Shown: positions 24,809 through 34,200, counted from the first letter of the stretch. The stretch is 42,838 nucleotides of DNA from Candidatus Butyricicoccus stercorigallinarum (GCA_019112985.1 DXIG01000019.1:1-42838); one strand, 5' to 3'. Numbers and translations: made by a program. The notes: generated by a model not told the origin, from the letters alone.

Positions 24809-27403
24809 TCATTCGACCAGTTTCTTCAGTTGATAGACCAGATTGAGCGCCTCAATCGGGGTCATCGTGTTGATATCGACCGCGCGCAGCTTTTCCGCCA
24901 CCTCGTCCGACTGCATCCCCAGCAGGGAAACCTGTTCGTCCTCCGGCGCGTCCGTCAGCTCGCGCAGGTCGATGTGGGGCGCGGTCGCCTCCAACTCCTT
25001 GAGAATCTGCTTGGCGCGGCGCAGCACCGGCTTCGGGACACCCGCCAGCTTCGCCACCGCGATGCCGTAGCTGTCGTCCGCGCCGCCGGGCACGATCTTG
25101 CGCAGGAACGTGATGTCGTCGCCGCGCTTTTTGACCGCGATGTTGTAGTTCTTGATGCCGTCGATCAGGTCCTCCAGCGCGGTCAGCTCGTGGTAATGCG
25201 TCGCAAACAGCGTGCGCGCGCCCAGCTTTTTGGGGTCGGCGATGTATTCCACCACGGCGCGCGCGATGCTCATGCCGTCGAAGGTGGACGTGCCGCGCCC
25301 GATCTCGTCCAGAATCACCAGGCTGAACCGCGTCGCGTTGGCCAGAATATCCGCGACCTCGCTCATCTCGACCATGAACGTCGACTGTCCGCTCGCCAGA
25401 TCGTCCGACGCGCCGACGCGCGTGAACACGCGGTCGGCGATGCCGATGCGGGCGGATTTCGCGGGGACAAACGAGCCCATCTGCGCCAGAATGGTGATCA
25501 GTGCGACCTGGCGCATGTACGTCGACTTGCCCGCCATGTTCGGGCCGGTGATGACCGCGACGCGGTTCGCGCGGTCGTCCAGCAGCGTGTCGTTTGCGAT
25601 GAACATCGCGTCGCGCAGCACGCGCTCGACGACCGGGTGCCGCCCGTCGCGGATGTCGATGACGGAGGAATATTCGACCTCCGGGCAGCAGTAGTTGTAG
25701 CGATCCGCCACCTCCGCCAGCGAACAGAGCACATCGGTCTGCGCCAGCGTCTGCGCCGTCGTCTGAATGCGGTGCACGGCGGCGGAAATCTGCTCGCGCA
25801 CCTCGGTGAACAGCTGATACTCCAGATCAGTAATGCGCTCCTGCGCCTGCAACACCGTGTTTTCGTACTGCTTGAGCTCCTCGGTGATGTAGCGCTCGCA
25901 GTTTGCGAGCGTCTGCTTGCGCACATAGTGCGCGGGCACGCTGTCCGCGTGCTGGCGCGACACCTCGATGTAGTAGCCAAACACGCGGTTGTAGCCCACC
26001 TTCAGCTTGGCGATGCCCGTCGCCTCGCGCTCGCGCTGCTCGATCTCCGCAATCGCGCCCTTTCCGCCGGAGGCGATGTCGCGCAGGCGATCCAGCTCCC
26101 CGCTGTAGCCCGCGCGGATGAAGCCGCCCTCGCGCAGCGAAAACGGGGGATCGTCCACAATTGCCGACTGGATGAGCAGCTTGATGTCCTCCAGCTCGTC
26201 CATCGATTCGCACAGCACGCACAGCATGGACGCCTGGCACTGCGTCAGCTCCGCGCGGATGGCGGGCACGTGCTCCAGCGTCGCGCACATGCTGCGCAGG
26301 TCGCGGCAGTTCGCCGTGCCGTAGACGATGCGGCTGATGAGGCGCTCCATGTCGAACACCTGCCGCAGCTCGTCGGTCAGCGCGCTGCGGCGCACCAGAT
26401 CCGCTTTCAACTCTCCGACCGCCCGCTGCCGCTGGGCGATCTGGTTGGGATTGCGCAGCGGCTTGCTCATCCACTGCCGCAGCAGGCGCGCGCCCATCGC
26501 GGTCTGCGTCTTGTCCAGCACCCACAGCAGCGAGCCCTTTTTCTCCTTGGCGCGCATCGTCTCAAACAGCTCGAGATTGCGCCGGGCGTTCATGTCCAGC
26601 TCCAGATACTGCCCCTGATGGTACAGCTGGATGGTGTCCATGTTGGACAGGTCGGATTTCTGCGTGTCCGCCAGATAGGTCAGCAACGCGCCGACCGCGC
26701 ACACGATCGCCGTGTGGTTTTCCCATGCGTCGCCGTCCAGGTCGGCAAAGCGCGCGCGCACTAATTTCATGCAGGCGTCCAGCTCGTAATCCGACGCGCG
26801 CATCCGCTCCACGCCGCACGCGATGTTGTTGTGCAAAAAGTGCATGAGCTGTCCCTCGTCTGCGGCCGCCGGATTGACCAGCGTCTCGCGCGGCAAAAAC
26901 CGCCCCAGCTCGTTCATCACATAGGCGTTCCCGCTGCCGCCGGGCATGTCGGTCGCCAGCATCTCGCCGGTCGTGATGTCGGCGAAGCACACACCGGCGC
27001 CGGATGCGCTCAGAAAGACGGACGCGATGTAGTTGTTGCAGTCCTCCTCCAGCATGGACGCCTCGATGACCGTGCCCGGCGTGATCGTGCGGATGATCTC
27101 GCGCCGGACCAGGCCCTTCGCCTTCTTCGGGTCCTCCACCTGCTCGCAGATGTGCACCTTGTGCCCGTTTTTGACCAGCTTTGCGATGTAGCTCTCGCAC
27201 GAGTGAAACGGGATGCCGCACATCGGCGCGCGCTCCTCCTGGCCGCAGTCGCGCCCGGTCAGCACGAGGTCGAGTTCCTTCGAGGCGATTTTGGCGTCCT
27301 CGTAAAACATCTCGTAAAAATCGCCCAGACGGTACAGCAAAATGCCGTCGCAGCTGTTTTTGATTTCAAAATATTGCCGCATCATCGGCGTCAGTTCAGC
27401 CAT
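24809..27403 (-). CDS. mutS: DNA mismatch repair protein MutS
   Basis: Recognises mispaired DNA. The product has 864 residues. The mismatch-contacting motif is GDFYEMF (F29 and E31). The ATPase domain holds Walker A GPNMAGKS, the ABC-like segment STFMVEMSEVADIL and Walker B LVILDEIGRGTST; a helix-turn-helix and a C-terminal helical tail follow. ATG 27403 has AAAGGGAT and gives the conserved start MAELTPMMRQY. It overlaps the miaB stop by eight bases. Confidence 0.98.
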   Translation of the reverse strand: MAELTPMMRQYFEIKNSCDGILLYRLGDFYEMFYEDAKIASKELDLVLTGRDCGQEERAPMCGIPFHSCESYIAKLVKNGHKVHICEQVEDPKKAKGLVRREIIRTITPGTVIEASMLEEDCNNYIASVFLSASGAGVCFADITTGEMLATDMPGGSGNAYVMNELGRFLPRETLVNPAAADEGQLMHFLHNNIACGVERMRASDYELDACMKLVRARFADLDGDAWENHTAIVCAVGALLTYLADTQKSDLSNMDTIQLYHQGQYLELDMNARRNLELFETMRAKEKKGSLLWVLDKTQTAMGARLLRQWMSKPLRNPNQIAQRQRAVGELKADLVRRSALTDELRQVFDMERLISRIVYGTANCRDLRSMCATLEHVPAIRAELTQCQASMLCVLCESMDELEDIKLLIQSAIVDDPPFSLREGGFIRAGYSGELDRLRDIASGGKGAIAEIEQREREATGIAKLKVGYNRVFGYYIEVSRQHADSVPAHYVRKQTLANCERYITEELKQYENTVLQAQERITDLEYQLFTEVREQISAAVHRIQTTAQTLAQTDVLCSLAEVADRYNYCCPEVEYSSVIDIRDGRHPVVERVLRDAMFIANDTLLDDRANRVAVITGPNMAGKSTYMRQVALITILAQMGSFVPAKSARIGIADRVFTRVGASDDLASGQSTFMVEMSEVADILANATRFSLVILDEIGRGTSTFDGMSIARAVVEYIADPKKLGARTLFATHYHELTALEDLIDGIKNYNIAVKKRGDDITFLRKIVPGGADDSYGIAVAKLAGVPKPVLRRAKQILKELEATAPHIDLRELTDAPEDEQVSLLGMQSDEVAEKLRAVDINTMTPIEALNLVYQLKKLVE

Positions 27404-28850
27404 GGTATCCCTTTCCCACAACCCTGCCGTACAGCGCGCGCAGGGAGGTTCGCTCTATGACGACATCGACAAACGCGCCGATGTCCAGCCCGTCGCCGCG
27501 CACCAGCACGAGCAGTCCGCCGTCCGTGCGGCCGCAGTGCGTGTAGTCGCTCTCCTGTTTTGCATTGGACAGGCCGTCGATCAGCACGGACAGCTGCCGG
27601 TTCTGATAGGCGTCCTGCCGCTGTTGGTTGATGGCCTCCTGCGTTTGCAGCAGGCGGTCAAAGCGCGCGTGCTTTTCCTCGGCGGGCGTGCTGTCCGGCA
27701 TGTCCGCTGCCGGTGTTCCGCTGCGCCGGGAGTACAGGAAGGTGTACAGCAGGTCGTACTGCCCCCGGCGCACGACGTCCAGCGTGCCCTGAAAATCCTC
27801 CTCGGTCTCCCCCGGAAAGCCGACGATGATATCAGAGGACAGCACGAGGTCGGGCATGTACCGCCTCGCCTGCTCGAGGAGGGCGAGATAGCTCTCCTTC
27901 GTGTAGCCCCGGTTCATCTTTTTCAAAATCGCGTCCGAGCCGGACTGGAACGGCAGATGGAGCTGGTGGCAGATGTGCCGGCCGTTCGCCATCGCCGCAA
28001 ACAGCTTTTCCGACGCATCCTTCGGGTGGCTCGTCATAAAGCGCAGGCGGTATTCGCCCGGCACGGCGTCCAGCCGCGTCAGCAGGTCGGCGAAGTCCAT
28101 GCCGATGCCCAGGTCTTTGCCATAGGAGTTGACGTTCTGCCCAAGCAGCGTGATGTCCTTATAGCCGTCCGCGACCAGCTGCCGCAGCTCCGCCTCGATG
28201 TCCTGCGGCTGCCGGCTGCGCTCGCGCCCGCGCACATACGGGACGATGCAGTAGGTGCAGAAATTGTTGCAGCCGTACATGATGGACAGCCACGCGTGGC
28301 AGCCCTCGTCGCGCTGCACCGGCAGTCCCTCGGCGATTTCGCCCTTCGGGTCGCCGGAGATGTCGAAAATGCGCTTGCTGCCGCTCAGCCGCCGCAGAAG
28401 CAGCTCCGGGAAGCGCCACAGCATGTGCGTGCCGAACACGAGATCGACGCGCGGATAGCTCTTTTTGATCTTTTCCGCGACGTGCTCCTGCTGCACCATG
28501 CAGCCGCACATGCAGATGGTCACATCCGGCCGCGTCTCCTTGAGGTGCGTATACCGCCCCATGATGCCGAACACGCGCTTTTCCGCATGCTCGCGCACGG
28601 CGCAGGTGTTGACCACGATGACATCCGCCGTCTCCGCGTCCGGCGTGCGCACATAGCCCATCTCCGCCAGCATGCCCGCGATGCGCTCGGTGTCCGCCTC
28701 GTTCTGCTGGCAGCCGAACGTCTGGCAAAAGAAGCGCGGCGCGTCCGGGCGCAGGGCGTTGCGGCGCCGGAGCTGCTCGATGCAGTCCAGCTGGCGCGCG
28801 ATCTCCGTCTCGGGTACTTGTCTTGAGGTAAAATCTATCATTGCTTTCAC
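27396..28850 (-). CDS. miaB: tRNA-2-methylthio-N6-dimethylallyladenosine synthase
   Basis: Radical SAM methylthiotransferase that turns i6A37 into ms2i6A37 in tRNA. The N-terminal domain binds an auxiliary 4Fe-4S cluster (TFGCQQNEAD, NTCAVRE, GCMVQQ cysteines), the radical SAM core has GCNNFCTYCIVPYVRGRE with CxxxCxxC, and a TRAM domain ends the protein. Length is 484 residues from GTG 28850, which has GGGAT five bases before it; ATG 28841 three codons on is an alternative. It partners MiaA, encoded downstream in the same run. Confidence 0.96.
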   Translation of the reverse strand: MKAMIDFTSRQVPETEIARQLDCIEQLRRRNALRPDAPRFFCQTFGCQQNEADTERIAGMLAEMGYVRTPDAETADVIVVNTCAVREHAEKRVFGIMGRYTHLKETRPDVTICMCGCMVQQEHVAEKIKKSYPRVDLVFGTHMLWRFPELLLRRLSGSKRIFDISGDPKGEIAEGLPVQRDEGCHAWLSIMYGCNNFCTYCIVPYVRGRERSRQPQDIEAELRQLVADGYKDITLLGQNVNSYGKDLGIGMDFADLLTRLDAVPGEYRLRFMTSHPKDASEKLFAAMANGRHICHQLHLPFQSGSDAILKKMNRGYTKESYLALLEQARRYMPDLVLSSDIIVGFPGETEEDFQGTLDVVRRGQYDLLYTFLYSRRSGTPAADMPDSTPAEEKHARFDRLLQTQEAINQQRQDAYQNRQLSVLIDGLSNAKQESDYTHCGRTDGGLLVLVRGDGLDIGAFVDVVIERTSLRALYGRVVGKGYHG

Positions 28851-28862
28851 ACTATCCCATTG

Positions 28863-29531
28863 TCATCGAAATTCATTCAGCTGCGCGTCGTACACCATCA
28901 GATGGTGGTATTCCGCGCCATCCGGGGTGTACTGCGGCAGCTCGCGGACGAGCACCCGGGTCAGGTATTCCGGGCTGAGGTTGTTGTTGCCCGCGCCCAG
29001 AACCGCATAGGCGCGCACGCAGTCGCCGTCCGGCTCCAGCGTGATGCCGCGCATGTAGTCGCGCAGGTTGACTTCCTTCTCCCCGCGCTTGGATTTTTTG
29101 AGGACAGTCAGATGGTCGCGCGCAAACAGCGCCTCCGCCGCCGGCACAAAGCCCGCCGGCACGCCGTCGTCAAATTCCCAGGTGATTTCAAACTTGGAGT
29201 ACGCGATGTCGCGCACCTTGCGCCCTCCGTCCGCCAACGGATAGATCTCCTGCACGGACAGCCCGGACGGCATGACGGCGTTCAGGCGCTGCACCGCGTC
29301 CGCCGGAATCTGCTCCGCTGTGCAGTTGAAATCGAGAAACTCCCACTCGCCGGAATAGCCGGTGGAGAGCGGCAGCGCCACGGAAATATAGATATGCGGA
29401 TTGAAGCCCTCGGTGTACCAGACGGGCAGATGCGCGCGCGCAATGGCGCGCTGCATGCAGTGCATCAGGTCGAGGTGCGAGATATACGCGGCTTCGTCCG
29501 TTTTGGAAAAACGCATTCTTGCTTTAAACAT
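28863..29531 (-). CDS. DUF2344 (TIGR03936-type) radical-SAM partner protein
   Basis: Protein of 222 residues that accompanies the upstream radical SAM protein in many clostridia; in some bacteria the two are fused. Recognisable segments are the N-terminal ARMRFSKTDEAAYISHLDLM and WYTEGFNPHIYISVALPLS. The function is unknown, though rRNA or tRNA modification has been suggested from context. ATG 29531 has AAAGGATG at good spacing, while GTG 29540 lies too close to it. It overlaps the radical SAM gene by eight bases. Confidence 0.85.
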   Translation of the reverse strand: MFKARMRFSKTDEAAYISHLDLMHCMQRAIARAHLPVWYTEGFNPHIYISVALPLSTGYSGEWEFLDFNCTAEQIPADAVQRLNAVMPSGLSVQEIYPLADGGRKVRDIAYSKFEITWEFDDGVPAGFVPAAEALFARDHLTVLKKSKRGEKEVNLRDYMRGITLEPDGDCVRAYAVLGAGNNNLSPEYLTRVLVRELPQYTPDGAEYHHLMVYDAQLNEFR

Positions 29532-31365
29532 GACAGGCACATCCTTTCATCAGACCGGCGGCGCCGCAGCCCGCGCACTGCTCCAGGCAGGAGGGCGTCG
29601 GCTCCGCACGGCGCGAGCGCTCCCACTCGCGCTTGAGGTGCTCCTTGCTCGTGCCGCAGCCGATGTGATCCCACGGGAACACCTCGTCCAGCGGGCGCTG
29701 GCGGTTGGCGTAAAACGCCGGGTCCAGCCCGCAGGCGCGGAAGGCGTCCAGCCACTTGTCGTAGTCGAAGCACACGTCCCAGCCGTCCATCTTGCAGCCG
29801 GAGCGCCAGGCGGTGTACAGCGCCTGCGCCACGCGGCGGTCGCCGCGCGCAAACACGGCCTCCAGATAGCTCGTGTCCGAATCGTGCCAGCGGAACGTCA
29901 CATTTTTCGTCTTCATGACGGTGCGCAAATACGCCGTCTTCTCGTCCAGCTCCCGCTTGGTCACCTGCGCGTCCCACTGGAACGGCGTCTGCGGCTTGGG
30001 CACGAAGCAGGACGCCGACGCCGTGATGCGCACGCCGCGCGCCTTGTTGGGCGTGTTGCACTTCCAGCAGTAGGCGATGTCGCGGCACAGCTGCGCCATC
30101 TCGTCGAAATCCTCGTTGGTCTCGGTCGGCAGACCCATCATAAAATACAGCTTGACGTTGTTCCAGCCGCCCTGGAAGGCGCAGGTGCACGCATGGAGCA
30201 GATCCTCCGCCGTCAGGTTTTTGTTGATGACGTCGCGCAGGCGCTGGCTCCCCGCCTCCGCGGCGAAGGTCAGGCCGCTCTTGCGCACCTTCTGCACGCG
30301 CTCCATCAGCTCGAGGCTGAACGAGTCGGCGCGCAGCGACGGCAGCGACAGGCTGACGCGGCGCGCCTCACAGAAATCGAGCAGCCGGTCCGCCAGCTCC
30401 GGCAGCTCGGAATAGTCGCTCGTGGACAGCGAGGAGAGCGAAATCTCCTCGTAGCCGGAGTGCTCCAGCACGGCCTCGGCCTGCCGCAGCAGCGTCTCCG
30501 CGCTCTTTTTGCGCAGTGGGCGGTAGGTATGCCCCGCCTGGCAGAAGCGGCAGCCGCGCGGGCAGCCGCGGAACAGCTCGACCATCGCGCGGTCGAAGAC
30601 GATGTCGGTCGACGGCACGACGAAGTATTCCGGATAGTACATGCTGTCCAGATCGCGCACGATGCGCTTTTGCACAAACGCCGGCGCGCCGTCTTTCGGC
30701 GTGACCGCCCGCACCGTGCCGTCGTCGTTGTAGCTGACGTCGTACAGCGACGGGACGTAGACGCCCTCGATGTGGCAGGCCTGGCGCAAAAATTCCTCCT
30801 TGCTCCAGCCCTCCCGCTTTGCCCGGCGGTACAGGTCGGTAAATTCGATCATGAGCTCCTCGCCGTCGCCGATCTGGAAGGCGTCGACAAACGGCGCGAG
30901 CGGCTCCGGGTTGTAGGCGCACGGGCCGCCGCAGACGACGAGATTTTTCAGCCCCTTGCGCTCGCTGGCGTACACCGGGATGCCGCCGAGGTCGAGCATA
31001 TTCAAAATGTTGGTAAAGGACAGCTCATATTGCAGCGTAAAGCCTAAAATGTCCAGCTCCGCGATGCTGTCGCCGCTTTCCAGACCGTACAGCGGGAGAT
31101 CCGCCGCGCGCAGTTCGTCTTCCATATCAATCCACGGCGCAAACACGCGCTCGCACCACACGCCGTCCTGCGCGTTGAGCAGTCCGTAGAGGATGCGGCT
31201 GCCGAGATGCGACATGCCGACCTCGTAGGTATCGGGAAAGCACATGCCGAACCGCAGATCGACGCCGCTTTTGTCCTTGATGACGGAACCCCATTCGCCG
31301 CCGACGTAGCGCGCCGGCTTTTGCACGCGCGGCAGGATTCGTTTGAGCTTTCGAGAGAGCTTCAT
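29524..31365 (-). CDS. B12-binding-type radical SAM protein (TIGR03960-like)
   Basis: Protein of 613 residues. The N-terminal part resembles a cobalamin-binding-like domain (LRFGMCFPDTYEVGMSHLGSR, then GGPCAYNPEPLAPFVDAF). The radical SAM core carries the iron-sulfur motif RGCPRGCRFCQAG, and the C-terminus has more cysteines (CLEQCAGCGAAGLMKGCAC) that could bind another cluster. Together with the DUF2344 protein it forms a conserved clostridial pair of unknown reaction. It is the first gene of the run leading to hfq, starting 36 bases after a terminator. Ribosome site GAGGTACTGATATG. Confidence 0.87.
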   Translation of the reverse strand: MKLSRKLKRILPRVQKPARYVGGEWGSVIKDKSGVDLRFGMCFPDTYEVGMSHLGSRILYGLLNAQDGVWCERVFAPWIDMEDELRAADLPLYGLESGDSIAELDILGFTLQYELSFTNILNMLDLGGIPVYASERKGLKNLVVCGGPCAYNPEPLAPFVDAFQIGDGEELMIEFTDLYRRAKREGWSKEEFLRQACHIEGVYVPSLYDVSYNDDGTVRAVTPKDGAPAFVQKRIVRDLDSMYYPEYFVVPSTDIVFDRAMVELFRGCPRGCRFCQAGHTYRPLRKKSAETLLRQAEAVLEHSGYEEISLSSLSTSDYSELPELADRLLDFCEARRVSLSLPSLRADSFSLELMERVQKVRKSGLTFAAEAGSQRLRDVINKNLTAEDLLHACTCAFQGGWNNVKLYFMMGLPTETNEDFDEMAQLCRDIAYCWKCNTPNKARGVRITASASCFVPKPQTPFQWDAQVTKRELDEKTAYLRTVMKTKNVTFRWHDSDTSYLEAVFARGDRRVAQALYTAWRSGCKMDGWDVCFDYDKWLDAFRACGLDPAFYANRQRPLDEVFPWDHIGCGTSKEHLKREWERSRRAEPTPSCLEQCAGCGAAGLMKGCACHV

Positions 31366-31401
31366 ATCAGTACCTCATACAAAATCATTGGTTTATCCAC
31401 C

Positions 31402-31440
31402 CCAAAAGAAAGGAGCTCTCCGACCAGTTGACCGAAGAGC
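31402..31440 (-). terminator. Intrinsic terminator of the coiled-coil gene
   Basis: Eleven-bp stem with some G-T pairs (31415-31425 with 31430-31440) followed on the minus strand by TCCTTTCTTTT. Separates the coiled-coil gene from the radical SAM run. Confidence 0.78.
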
Positions 31441-31475
31441 CCGCTTGTGCAGGGTTCAGGCTTGCGTTTCACACA

Positions 31476-32387
31476 TCACGGCGCGTCATCCGTCTGCTCC
31501 GTCTCCGCGCCGGACGGCTCCTGTCCGTCCGCCTCGTCCGGCGTGCCGAACAGTTTCTGATGGCGCTCGAAGTCCGTGCGGCGCTCACAGTAGGCGTGCT
31601 CCAGACGCAGGGTCTCCTTGAGCAGCACCTCCAGCTCGGAGGAAAACGACTCCAGCTCCTCCACCGCGTCCAGCTTGGCAAACGAGATGATCTTCATGTA
31701 CTTGCCCACCGCCAGGTGCAGCTTGACCTGCGCGCGGTTGAGCTCGCCGTACTCCATCTCGTTGATGATCTGCTGCAGCTCCGCGCGGATGCCCAGCGTC
31801 ATGAGCTGGAAGACCACGCGGTCGGCGGGCACGATCAGGCGGGTTTCATACCGCGTCAGCAGCTGCTCGAGCAGCTTGTTGTTCGCCTCGTGCATGATGT
31901 GCAGGTCTTCCATCTTATAGGAGTGCATCTTCAGGCCGACGGATTCCTCCGTCAGGCGCAGCTCCTCCAGCTCCTCCGGCGTCATGTCCAGATCGTCCGG
32001 AAAGCCGGTCGTGCTGTAGTGGGAAATTGCCGCGCGCATCGCCTTGTAGAGGTTCGCCATGCAGTAGACCTGCCGCTCGCAGTCTTCAAAGTAGGTCTTC
32101 GCCTTTTCCAGCTTGATCTCCATCTGCTCTAAATTTTCCGCCGCCTGCGCCTCGCGCTGCGCGTAGTCCGCCACGATGGCCTCGCGCTCCTCCGTCACCT
32201 GACGGTGGATGGCGATGACGATGTCGTCCTTTCTGGCGATGGTCTCCTCGCGCGCGCGCAGCTCCTCCTGCGCCTGCGCGAGCTTTTCCTCCAGCTCCCG
32301 CAGGCTGACCTCCGCTTCCGCAATTTTGGAGCGCGTCGCATGGAGCGCCTCGCGCGCGTTGAGCAGTTCTTTCATGCTTTCAAACAT
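31476..32387 (-). CDS. Coiled-coil protein of unknown function
   Basis: Soluble protein of 303 residues that I do not recognise. The first 110 residues are strongly heptad-like coiled coil (AEAEVSLRELEEKLAQAQEE). A middle helical region follows, and there is a second helical stretch (residues 190-275) with a hydrophobic core. The C-terminus is acidic and probably disordered. No signal peptide or membrane segment. AGGAGATACACC precedes the ATG and a promoter (32450-32478) and terminator bracket it, so it is a single-gene unit. A scaffolding or cytoskeletal role would fit but is a guess. Confidence 0.75.
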   Translation of the reverse strand: MFESMKELLNAREALHATRSKIAEAEVSLRELEEKLAQAQEELRAREETIARKDDIVIAIHRQVTEEREAIVADYAQREAQAAENLEQMEIKLEKAKTYFEDCERQVYCMANLYKAMRAAISHYSTTGFPDDLDMTPEELEELRLTEESVGLKMHSYKMEDLHIMHEANNKLLEQLLTRYETRLIVPADRVVFQLMTLGIRAELQQIINEMEYGELNRAQVKLHLAVGKYMKIISFAKLDAVEELESFSSELEVLLKETLRLEHAYCERRTDFERHQKLFGTPDEADGQEPSGAETEQTDDAP

Positions 32388-32449
32388 TGGTGTATCTCCT
32401 ATCCGGACTCAGCCGTTGTGTAAATCCAAATCTGATTAAAAGTAAGATT

Positions 32450-32478
32450 ATTGTACTACCGAAACGCCATTTTCGCAA
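32450..32478 (-). promoter_or_regulatory. Sigma-A promoter of the coiled-coil gene
   Basis: TTGCGA (32478-32473), 17-base spacer, TACAAT (32455-32450) on the minus strand. The leader would be about 55 bases. Confidence 0.6.
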
Positions 32479-32493
32479 TAGCTTCAGCGAATT

Positions 32494-32530
32494 CCGGCGA
32501 AAAAGCCGGAGAAATTTCCCCGGCTTTTCG
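32494..32530 (-). terminator. Terminator after the interrupted gene
   Basis: Nested inverted repeats: AAAAGCCGG (32501-32509) with CCGGCTTTT (32520-32528), and an alternative CCGGC/GCCGG pairing at 32494-32509. On the minus strand a T-run follows the CCGGC arm. It ends transcription of the 3' half at 32565. Confidence 0.7.
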
Positions 32531-32564
32531 CGTCTGTTCCGTCAATATCGCCTGTTTTTGCATC

Positions 32565-32987
32565 TCAGCCGCAGCGCGGCGGGCGCTCACAGCGGCAATC
32601 GCCGCCGGCCGGCTTGCGGCAGCCGCAGCCGTCCGCGCTGTCGCGTCTGGCCGGGAAGAATTCCTCCACCGGGAAGTCAAACCGCTCGAACATCTCGCAC
32701 GGGTCCTCCGGGCGTCCGCAGCTCCCGTCGTCTCCGGTGCAGCTGCAATCCTTGGCGGGCATGCAGATGTCGTAGGCCGGCATGAGCAGCTGGATGTCGC
32801 GCTCCAGACGGAGGATGGAGAACTGGCCGAGCGTGACATAGAGCTTTTTGACGTCGGTGTCCAGAATGATGTCGTCTCCGAACAGGCAGCCGATGTTTTC
32901 CGGCACCTTGTTCAGCTCGCAGCAGCAGCCGCAGCGGCAGCCCGGCTCCACCATCTTTGCCGAAAGCAGCAGCGGGTCAAGGGTCTC
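32565..32987 (-). CDS. 3' half of a cysteine-rich gene interrupted by a recombinase element
   Basis: Encodes the last 140 residues of a protein whose first half is at 34899-35354. From the shared GAGACC the frame reads ETLDPLLLSAKMVEPGC, then a Cys-rich stretch (CRCGCCCELN), LYVTLGQFSILRLERDIQLLMPAYDICMP-type core in two pieces, and a tail of cysteines (CGCRKPAGGDCRC). It has no start codon with a ribosome site in its own right; an in-frame ATG at 33014 would lie inside the recombinase gene. From memory, both halves belong together in one conserved protein of spore-forming clostridia; its function is unknown. Cysteine richness recalls spore-coat or exosporium proteins. Confidence 0.85.
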   Translation of the reverse strand, partial: ETLDPLLLSAKMVEPGCRCGCCCELNKVPENIGCLFGDDIILDTDVKKLYVTLGQFSILRLERDIQLLMPAYDICMPAKDCSCTGDDGSCGRPEDPCEMFERFDFPVEEFFPARRDSADGCGCRKPAGGDCRCERPPRCG

Positions 32988-34200
32988 TGTCTGTGCCCCC
33001 GCCGTCGGACGCATCCGCCCCGCGCCGCCACGCGATGTGCACCGTCCGATCCGCGTCCAGCCGTATGCCGGACAGCAGGCGGGCGAGCTGCGCGTGCCCC
33101 AGCTCGCGCACGCAGGGCGCGTCCTCCGGGACGATCTCGCGCAGACAGCGCTCCAGCAGATCGAACAGCACCGGCTCCGGGATGGTCGCAGCGTTGGCGC
33201 AGGCGGTCTTGTCGCGGTCGTGCCGCCAGCACATCCAGTACCGCCGCCCGCCGCGCGTGCGCGGCGAACAGGCGCCGCCGCACATCCCGCACACGAGCAG
33301 CCCGCTGAGCGGCAGCTTTGGCCGGCGCGCCGCGCCGCGCTTCCCCTCCGCCGCCAGCGCGCTCCGCCGCGCCAGCTCCCGCTGCACCGCGTCAAATTGT
33401 CCGCGCGGGACAATCGCCCAATCGGGCCGCGCGTGGAAAAACCAATCCTCCGGCGGCAGCGCGCGCACCGTGCCGTCGAGATAGTCCACGACCTGGCTTT
33501 TGTGGTTGACCAGCGTGCCGCCGTACACCGGATTGCGCAGGCAGCGGCGCACGCCGCGCGCGTCCCATTTCTTTCCCAGCTTGGTCGGCACGCCCCTGCG
33601 GTTGAGCTCCTGCGCGAGGCGCGCCGTCCCCCAGCCGTCCAGATAGCGCGCAAACAGAAATCGGACGACCTCCGCCTCCGCCGGGCAGATGCGCAGCGTG
33701 AACAGATCCACGCGGTTGTAGCCGTACAGCATCGGCGGCACGCGCCCCTTTTTCGCGTTGAGCTCCTTGCCGAAGCGCACACGCCGGGACAGGTTTGCGC
33801 TCTCCTCCTGCGCGAGCGAGGCGTAGACGGTCAGGATAAATTCCGAGTCGCCCAGGCTCTCCTGCCCGGACGACAGAAAGCGCACGGCAATCCCCAGCTT
33901 CCGGAGCGCCCGAACCGCCTGTAAGCAGTCGACGGTGTTGCGCGCAAAGCGCGAGATGTCCTTGACCGCCACGAGGTCGAACGCGCCGCGCGCCGCGTCC
34001 GCCATCATGCGCGCGAACTGCCCGCGCCGCCGCAGCTGCCGCCCGGACACGCCCTCGTCCGCGTAAACCGCGGTCAGCTCCATGCCCTCCCGCGCGGCAT
34101 ACTGCGCAAAAAACTCCTTCTGGTGCGCAAGACTGTCCAGCTGCTCCTCCTTTTTGGTCGAAACGCGGCAATAGGCCGCCAGCCGCACCTTATGCGCCAT
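32977..34200 (-). CDS. Serine recombinase of the large (SpoIVCA/TnpX-like) class
   Basis: Site-specific DNA recombinase of 407 residues. The resolvase domain starts at once with LAAYCRVST, placing the nucleophile at Ser14, and continues with YADEGVSGRQLRRRGQF, VKDISRFARN and FLSSGQESL-like motifs. A recombinase domain follows (GYNR, then RNPVYGG), and a zinc ribbon has CGMCGG...CWRHDRDKTAC. It lacks the long C-terminal coiled region of 500-residue relatives. ATG 34200 has no good ribosome site and overlaps an upstream small frame, suggesting coupling. The stop codon TGA lies outside the element in host sequence (CTTGAC). Most likely it catalyses integration and excision of its own element. 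Confidence 0.92.
   Translation of the reverse strand: MAHKVRLAAYCRVSTKKEEQLDSLAHQKEFFAQYAAREGMELTAVYADEGVSGRQLRRRGQFARMMADAARGAFDLVAVKDISRFARNTVDCLQAVRALRKLGIAVRFLSSGQESLGDSEFILTVYASLAQEESANLSRRVRFGKELNAKKGRVPPMLYGYNRVDLFTLRICPAEAEVVRFLFARYLDGWGTARLAQELNRRGVPTKLGKKWDARGVRRCLRNPVYGGTLVNHKSQVVDYLDGTVRALPPEDWFFHARPDWAIVPRGQFDAVQRELARRSALAAEGKRGAARRPKLPLSGLLVCGMCGGACSPRTRGGRRYWMCWRHDRDKTACANAATIPEPVLFDLLERCLREIVPEDAPCVRELGHAQLARLLSGIRLDADRTVHIAWRRGADASDGGGTDRDP
32982..32987 (-). repeat. Direct-repeat core at the element's 3'-half junction (attR-like)
   Basis: GAGACC on the minus strand, in frame as Glu-Thr. The same hexamer lies at 34899-34904 at the other junction. Confidence 0.8.

Noticed and set aside
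32565..33014. The 3' half as an independent Cys-rich gene starting at ATG 33014
   Set aside because: That start lies inside the recombinase gene without a proper ribosome site, while the sequence joins exactly to the 5' half at a direct repeat.
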